From Rubrivivax sp. (lineage in GTDB: Bacteria > Pseudomonadota > Gammaproteobacteria > Burkholderiales > Burkholderiaceae), in NCBI GenBank assembly GCA_004211235.1, contig SEEY01000013.1, forward strand, positions 1-17,937: DNA of 17,937 bases, in the 5' to 3' direction. The notes under the pieces were generated by a model. It ran no database searches. It saw nothing but the letters and a program-made list of their open reading frames with translations, and was not told the origin of the DNA. How positions within the stretch are numbered: position 1 is the first letter of the stretch; every line of letters begins with the position of its first letter. This document shows positions 13,621 through 17,937 of this stretch, piece by piece. Both the position numbers and the translations under genes were made by a program.

Positions 13621-13624
<4 letters not shown>
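12752..13624 (-). CDS. tolA: TolA, envelope-spanning protein of the Tol-Pal system
   Basis: This 290-residue protein has a single N-terminal membrane helix (about 16-36), with His25 in the place of the His that contacts TolQ/TolR in E. coli TolA (the Ser four residues before it is Ala here). Then comes a Pro/Glu stretch (64-75), a long Lys/Glu/Ala-rich helix (about 78-190, the periplasm-spanning domain), and a C-terminal TonB-like domain (about 215-290) with VQVTLGPDGRILGSKVLKAS and WDRAVLRAIEKA. It links the inner membrane motor to outer-membrane Pal/TolB. The start overlaps the tolR stop (ATGA). No tolB or pal follows: the gene ends inside the DoxX gene of the opposite strand. Confidence 0.9.
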
Positions 13625-14057
<433 letters not shown>

Positions 14058-14058
<1 letters not shown>

Positions 14059-14732
14059 TACTGTTGCGTCGAGTTGCGTTGCAGGATGTTGGAGAACTCC
14101 TCGATGAAGGTCTCCAGCGTGATCGCGCTGCGGTCGATCTGGCGGGCGAAACGGTTGTAGGCCAGCACCGCGGGAATGGCCGCGAACAGGCCGATGGCCG
14201 TGGCGACCAGCGCTTCGGCGATGCCGGGCGCCACCGTGGCGAGCGTCACCTGCTGCAGGTTGGACAGGCCGACGAAGGCATGCATGATCCCCCAGATGGT
14301 GCCGAACAGGCCGACGTAGGGCGACACGGACCCGACCGAGGCGAGGAAGGAGAGGTTGCTCTCCATCGCGTCCAGCTCGCGGTGGAAGCTGGCGCGCATT
14401 GCGCGGCGGGCGGCATCCAGCAGCGTGCCGGAGTCGGTCACGCGCTTCTCGCGCAGCTTCAGGAACTCGCGCATGCCGGAGGCGAAGATGCGCTCCAGCG
14501 GCGCGCCGTCCTTGCGGTTGCCGACGGCCTGGTAGAGGTCGTTGAGGTTCTTGCCGCTCCAGAACTCCGCCTCGAAGGCATCGTTGCGCCGCTTGATCTG
14601 GCCCAGGCCGATGAGCTTGCCGAAGATGACGCTCCAGCTCGCGAGCGACACGAGCAGCAGGCCCGCGATGACGAGCTGCACGGCAAAGCTCGCATGCAGG
14701 ATCAGGGAGACGATGGACAGGTCTTGGTTCAT
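14058..14732 (-). CDS. tolQ: TolQ, proton-channel subunit (ExbB/TolQ family)
   Basis: This 224-residue inner-membrane protein has three membrane helices: about 10-35, 133-155 (SVSPYVGLFGTIWGIMHAF, the family's most conserved stretch) and 166-192 (VAPGIAEALVATAIGLFAAIPAV). A large cytosolic loop (about 40-130) lies between the first two. It forms the pentameric stator of the Tol motor. The ATG at 14732 overlaps the ybgC stop (ATGA); longer readings through ybgC are out of frame with any real protein. The order ybgC-tolQ-tolR-tolA is the classical proteobacterial one. Confidence 0.93.
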
Positions 14733-15136
14733 GAGGTGGTCGCCGCGACGACGGCCGATTGGACGATCTCGGGCAGGCGTTGGGGTTTCAGGTCGTCGGC
14801 GCGCACGCAGCCGATGCGGATCTCGCCCTCGGCCAGCAGCGTGTCGCCGCGCAGCGCGCGCTGGCGCACGACGAGGCTGGCGCGGCCGGCCGGTTGGGGT
14901 TCGACGGTGACGGTCAGCAGGTCGTCGAGCCGGGCCGGCGCGGCATAGCGCAGGCTGGTGGCGGCGACGACGAAGATCAGGCCGGTGTCCTCGCGCAGCT
15001 GGTGCTGTTCGACGCCGGCCGCGCGCAGCCACTCGGTGCGGGCCCGCTCGAAGAACTTCAGGTAGTTGGCGTAGAAGACGATGCCGCCGGCGTCGGTGTC
15101 TTCCCAGTAGACGCGGACGGGAAATTCGAAGCTCAC
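14729..15136 (-). CDS. ybgC: YbgC acyl-CoA thioesterase (hotdog fold)
   Basis: This 135-residue protein is a 4-hydroxybenzoyl-CoA thioesterase-family hotdog enzyme that commonly heads tol operons and hydrolyses short or medium acyl-CoA. The signature YWEDTDAGGIVFYANYLKFF (10-29) contains Asp15, the catalytic Asp by alignment with E. coli YbgC Asp18. The following ERARTEWLR helix is also typical. It starts with GTG (15134-15136), inside a 4-base GTGA overlap with the stop of the aminotransferase gene, and ends in an ATGA overlap with tolQ. It is probably associated with the inner membrane and phospholipid metabolism. Real substrates are unknown. Confidence 0.92.
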   Translation of the reverse strand: MSFEFPVRVYWEDTDAGGIVFYANYLKFFERARTEWLRAAGVEQHQLREDTGLIFVVAATSLRYAAPARLDDLLTVTVEPQPAGRASLVVRQRALRGDTLLAEGEIRIGCVRADDLKPQRLPEIVQSAVVAATTS

Positions 15137-16311
15137 GCGAGGACTCCACGCAGGCGGGCAACGGCTTCCTGCAGATCTTCCATCGACGACGCGAAGGACA
15201 GGCGCATCCAGCGCTGCGGGTCGGTCGCTCCGAAGTCGCGGCCCGGCGTCAGCGCTACCTGGGCGCTCTGCAGCAGCTCCTGGGCAAAGGCCCAGCTGTC
15301 GGCGTGATGGCGGCTGATGTCCATCCAGGCGTAGAAGGCGCCGTCGGGTGCGACCGGCACGCTCAGGCCGAGGTCGTTGAGGGCCGGCACGATGTAGTCC
15401 CGGCGCTCACGCAGCACGCTGCGGCGACGCTCGAACTCGGCGATGGACTCGGGCTCGAAGGCCCGCAGGGCCGCCATCTGCGCCAGCGTCGACGGGCAGA
15501 TGTAGAGGTTCTGCGCCAGCCGCTCGATGGCCGGCACCAGGGCCGGCGGCAGCACCAGCCAGCCCAGCCGCCAGCCGGTCATGCCGAAGTACTTGGAGAA
15601 GCTGTTGACCGAGACGATGTCCTCGCCCAGCGAGAGCGCCGTGTGGCTGAAGTGCTCGTCGTAGCTTAGCGGCAGGTAGATCTCGTCGACCACGGTGACG
15701 CCGCCGCGCTCGCGGACGAAGCCGGCTATGGACGCCAGCACCTCCGGCGCGATGGACGTGCCGGTCGGGTTGCTCGGCGAGGCCAGCAGTACGCCGCGCG
15801 TCGACGCGGTCCAGGCCTCGCGCACCTGGGCCGCACCGAGCTGAAAGCGCTCGGCTGCACCGGTGGGCAGCAGCCGCGGCGTGGCGTCCGCGGCCGTCAC
15901 GAAATGGCGGTTGCAGGGGTAGCAGGGGTCCGGCATCAGCACCTCGTCGCCGCGCTCGAAGAGGGCGAGGCAGGCGAGCTGCAGGCCGGCCGAGGCACCG
16001 GCCGTGATGGCGATGCGCTCCGGCGCGATGGACAGGCCATAGCGCTGGCCGTACCAGCGCGAGATGGCCTCGCGCAGCTGTGGCAGGCCGAGGGCGTCGG
16101 TGTAGGGCGTGGGGCCCTGGGCGATGTGCGTGATGGCCTCGCGCACGGCCGGTGCGGCGCCGAAGTCCGGCTCGCCGACGTTCAGGCGGATCATGCGTCG
16201 GCCACCCAGGGTCGGGTCGCACAGCGGGCCGGCGGCGACCTGTGCCGCGGCCTTGGCCAGCTCCATCACGTAGAAGGGCTCGATGCGGTCCAGCCGCGAC
16301 GCCAGCTTCAT
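15133..16311 (-). CDS. Class I/II PLP-dependent aminotransferase
   Basis: This 392-residue fold-type I aminotransferase, of the aspartate/alanine aminotransferase class, is cytosolic. The lysine that binds pyridoxal phosphate is Lys240 in NSFSKYFGMTGWRLGW, with Arg248 for the phosphate. N181 in SPSNPTG, D209 in VVDEIY and Tyr212 complete the cofactor site. The N-terminal LNVGEPDF (43-50) and the Arg near the C terminus in WMRLSF bind the substrate carboxylate. Substrate specificity cannot be read from the sequence. It follows nusB with a 10-base gap and overlaps ybgC. Its role with the rib and tol genes is probably only co-transcription. Confidence 0.88.
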   Translation of the reverse strand: MKLASRLDRIEPFYVMELAKAAAQVAAGPLCDPTLGGRRMIRLNVGEPDFGAAPAVREAITHIAQGPTPYTDALGLPQLREAISRWYGQRYGLSIAPERIAITAGASAGLQLACLALFERGDEVLMPDPCYPCNRHFVTAADATPRLLPTGAAERFQLGAAQVREAWTASTRGVLLASPSNPTGTSIAPEVLASIAGFVRERGGVTVVDEIYLPLSYDEHFSHTALSLGEDIVSVNSFSKYFGMTGWRLGWLVLPPALVPAIERLAQNLYICPSTLAQMAALRAFEPESIAEFERRRSVLRERRDYIVPALNDLGLSVPVAPDGAFYAWMDISRHHADSWAFAQELLQSAQVALTPGRDFGATDPQRWMRLSFASSMEDLQEAVARLRGVLA

Positions 16312-16321
16312 CGGCGCTTCA

Positions 16322-16822
16322 TCAACGCTTGGCGCCGACCTCGGTCGGGCGCAGGTCGCCGGCGGCGCGGTCCAGCACGCCGTTGACGTACTTGTGGCCG
16401 TCGGTGCCGCCGAAGGACTTGGCCAGCTCGACCGCCTCGTTGATGGCGACCCGGTAGGGGATGTCGATGCAGTGCTTCAGCTCGTAGGCGCCGATCATCA
16501 GGATCGCATGTTCGATGGGCGACAGCTCGGTCGTCTTGCGGTCGACGTGCCGCGCGAGGATGGCGTCGAGGTCGGCAGCCTCATGGATGCAACCACCGAG
16601 CAACGCGTCGTAGTGCTTGACGTCGAGCTTGGCGTAACCCTCCTGTTCACGCCCCAGCGCGACGATGGCGCCGACGTCGTCGCCGGTCAGCAGCCATTGA
16701 TAGAGCCCCTGCACCGCGGCCTCGCGGGAGCGGCGCCGGGCGGACTTGACGGCGGGGCGCTTGCCCGCCGGCTTGCCAGTCTGGGCGGCCGTCTTGGGGG
16801 CGGTCTTTTGCGGTGCGTTCAC
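16322..16822 (-). CDS. nusB: NusB, transcription antitermination factor
   Basis: NusB binds boxA RNA with NusE (S10) and supports rRNA antitermination. The protein has 166 residues. A basic, Ala/Lys/Pro-rich extension (1-28) precedes the usual [18 protein letters not shown] opening. The middle has [42 protein letters not shown] split over about 98-140, followed by [12 protein letters not shown], all standard NusB. It starts with GTG (16820-16822) in a GTGA overlap with the ribH stop. The extension makes it longer than the roughly 140 residues of E. coli NusB. Confidence 0.93.
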   Translation of the reverse strand: MNAPQKTAPKTAAQTGKPAGKRPAVKSARRRSREAAVQGLYQWLLTGDDVGAIVALGREQEGYAKLDVKHYDALLGGCIHEAADLDAILARHVDRKTTELSPIEHAILMIGAYELKHCIDIPYRVAINEAVELAKSFGGTDGHKYVNGVLDRAAGDLRPTEVGAKR

Positions 16823-17292
16823 TCGATCTCTTTCAGCAGGTTGGCCATCTCGACGGCGACGCGGGCGGCGTCGCGGCCCTTGGGGTCGGCCCGCGCCCAG
16901 GCCTGGGCCTCGTTCTCGACGGTCAGGATCGCGTTGGCAATCGGAATGCCATGGTCCAGGCCGACGCGGGTCACGGCCGAGCCGCTCTCGTTGGCGACGA
17001 GCTCGAAGTGGTAGGTCTCGCCGCGGATGATGCAGCCCAGCGCGATCAGCGCGTCATAGTCGTCGCTCTCGGCCAGCGCCTGCAGCGCCAGCGGCACTTC
17101 CAGCGCACCCGGCACGGTCACATGACGGATGGCCTCGGCGGGCACGCCCAGCACCGCGAGCTCGGCCAGGCAGGCGCTCGCGAGCGACGAGGTGATGGCG
17201 TCGTTGAAACGCGCCTGGACGATGGCGATGGTGAGATCGCTGCCGTCGAGGGCACCCTCGAAGCTGGGCAGGCCTTGTTCGGAATCTTGCAT
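16819..17292 (-). CDS. ribH: Lumazine synthase (6,7-dimethyl-8-ribityllumazine synthase)
   Basis: This enzyme condenses 5-amino-6-ribitylaminouracil with 3,4-dihydroxy-2-butanone 4-phosphate in the penultimate step of riboflavin synthesis. The protein has 157 residues. ARFN (27-30) stacks on the substrate ring. [11 protein letters not shown] (60-70) and [19 protein letters not shown] (86-104) form the active site, with His95 as the likely catalytic base. The ATG at 17292 is preceded by an AGAGG box 6-7 bases away. A TTG at 17316 would extend the protein by 8 residues and is less likely. It lies 24 bases after ribBA and overlaps nusB. Confidence 0.94.
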   Translation of the reverse strand: MQDSEQGLPSFEGALDGSDLTIAIVQARFNDAITSSLASACLAELAVLGVPAEAIRHVTVPGALEVPLALQALAESDDYDALIALGCIIRGETYHFELVANESGSAVTRVGLDHGIPIANAILTVENEAQAWARADPKGRDAARVAVEMANLLKEIE

Positions 17293-17316
17293 CGCGAGCC
17301 TCTTTCGTGTCAGCAA

Positions 17317-17937
17317 TCAGCAGGCAGGGGGAGCGACGAAGCTCGTCACTTCGAGGCCGTAGCCGGTCATGCTCGGCATGCGCCGCGGGCTGCCGAGCAG
17401 CTTCATGCGGTGCACGCCGAGGGACTTCAGGATCTGCGCGCCGACCCCGTAGGTGCGCAGGTCCATGGCGCTCTTGGTGGCTGCCGCGGGCTTCTCGTCA
17501 CGCGCCCGGGCGAGCACGTTGGCAGCGTGCTCGCCGCAGTTCAGCAGCACGACGACGCCGGCGGGGCTGGCCTTCACCGCGGCCAGGGCGGCCGGAAGGC
17601 CCCAGGAATGACCGCAGGCGCCGGCTTCCAGCAGGTCCATCACCGACAGCGGCTCATGCACGCGCACGAGGACCTCATCGGCCGGCTCCCAGGCGCCGTG
17701 GCTCAGCGCGAGGTGGGTGCCCCCGGTGCGGTCGGTGAAGACCTGGCACTGGAACTCGCCCTGGGCCGTGTTCAGGCGCCGCTCGGCCACGCGCTGCACG
17801 AGGCTCTCGTGGCGGCTGCGATATTCGATCAGGTCGGCGATGGTGCCGATCTTCAGGCCGTGTTCCTGTGCAAAGACCTGCAGGTCCGGCAGGCGCGCCA
17901 TCGTGCCGTCGTCCTTCATGATCTCGCAGATCACCGA
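17317..17937 (-). CDS. ribBA: RibBA, C-terminal part, with degenerate GTP cyclohydrolase II domain
   Basis: The gene runs off the right edge; only the last 206 residues or so are visible. The first part (VICEIMKDDGTMARLPDL and HGLKIGTIADLIEYR) is the end of a RibB domain, which makes 3,4-dihydroxy-2-butanone 4-phosphate. The rest is laid out like GTP cyclohydrolase II (RibA), with LVRVHEPLSVMDLL where active enzymes have RVHSECLTGD, and YGVGAQILKSLGVHRMKLL near the end. The zinc-binding cysteines (SEC and RCDC motifs) are absent, so this half is probably inactive as a cyclohydrolase. Hence the gene likely acts as RibB with a vestigial tail, and a separate ribA should exist. ribH follows directly. 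Confidence 0.88.
   Translation of the reverse strand, partial: SVICEIMKDDGTMARLPDLQVFAQEHGLKIGTIADLIEYRSRHESLVQRVAERRLNTAQGEFQCQVFTDRTGGTHLALSHGAWEPADEVLVRVHEPLSVMDLLEAGACGHSWGLPAALAAVKASPAGVVVLLNCGEHAANVLARARDEKPAAATKSAMDLRTYGVGAQILKSLGVHRMKLLGSPRRMPSMTGYGLEVTSFVAPPAC

Overview
The window is about 18 kb of GC-rich, densely packed DNA. The families present (an MSHA-type pilus operon, a ribBA-ribH-nusB-tolQRA superoperon and a DUF2282/DUF692/DUF2063/DoxX operon with an ECF sigma factor) point to a betaproteobacterium of the order Burkholderiales, perhaps from the Rubrivivax/Leptothrix/Roseateles neighbourhood. The genus is a guess. I saw no tRNA, rRNA, CRISPR array, transposase or phage gene, and no gene-free stretch longer than about 160 bases.

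Layout: (1) Minus strand, 8844 down to base 1: a nine-gene type IV (MSHA-like) pilus operon. It holds two consecutive PilB/GspE-type assembly ATPases, an inner-membrane platform protein (mshG), a major pilin (mshA), a second prepilin (mshC-like), mshD, mshO, mshP and the start of mshQ. Most junctions are 4-base ATGA overlaps. mshQ is cut by a perfect 45-base inverted repeat at the window edge. (2) Plus strand, 8927-9577: pcp, pyrrolidone-carboxylate peptidase, alone. (3) Minus strand, 10383-9602: an ECF sigma factor and a small zinc-finger, anti-sigma-like protein. (4) Plus strand, 10483-12768: a bufferin-type (gigPABT/bufABC-like) operon. It holds a secreted Cys-rich precursor peptide, a DUF692 (MNIO) peptide-modifying enzyme, its DUF2063 partner and a DoxX membrane protein. 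The divergent sigma factor probably controls it. (5) Minus strand, 17937 down to 12752: ribBA (partial), ribH, nusB, a class I aminotransferase, ybgC, tolQ, tolR, tolA, again almost entirely overlapping. tolB and pal do not follow tolA. Instead tolA meets the DoxX gene tail to tail with a 17-base overlap.

How they work together: the pilus genes should build a surface fibre. MshE carries a textbook c-di-GMP-binding MshEN motif pair, and the ATPase ahead of it carries four such half-motifs in a row at an exact 30-residue period after an unusual N-terminal domain. The bufferin block is a copper/metal-stress system in which a ribosomally made, exported peptide is modified at cysteines to bind metal. 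The last block joins riboflavin synthesis, transcription antitermination and the energised part of the Tol-Pal cell-envelope machine.

The observations most worth a second look are the four-motif ATPase and its pairing with MshE, the bufferin/ECF locus with its putative promoter, the fold-back at the left end, and the Tol operon without tolB-pal.
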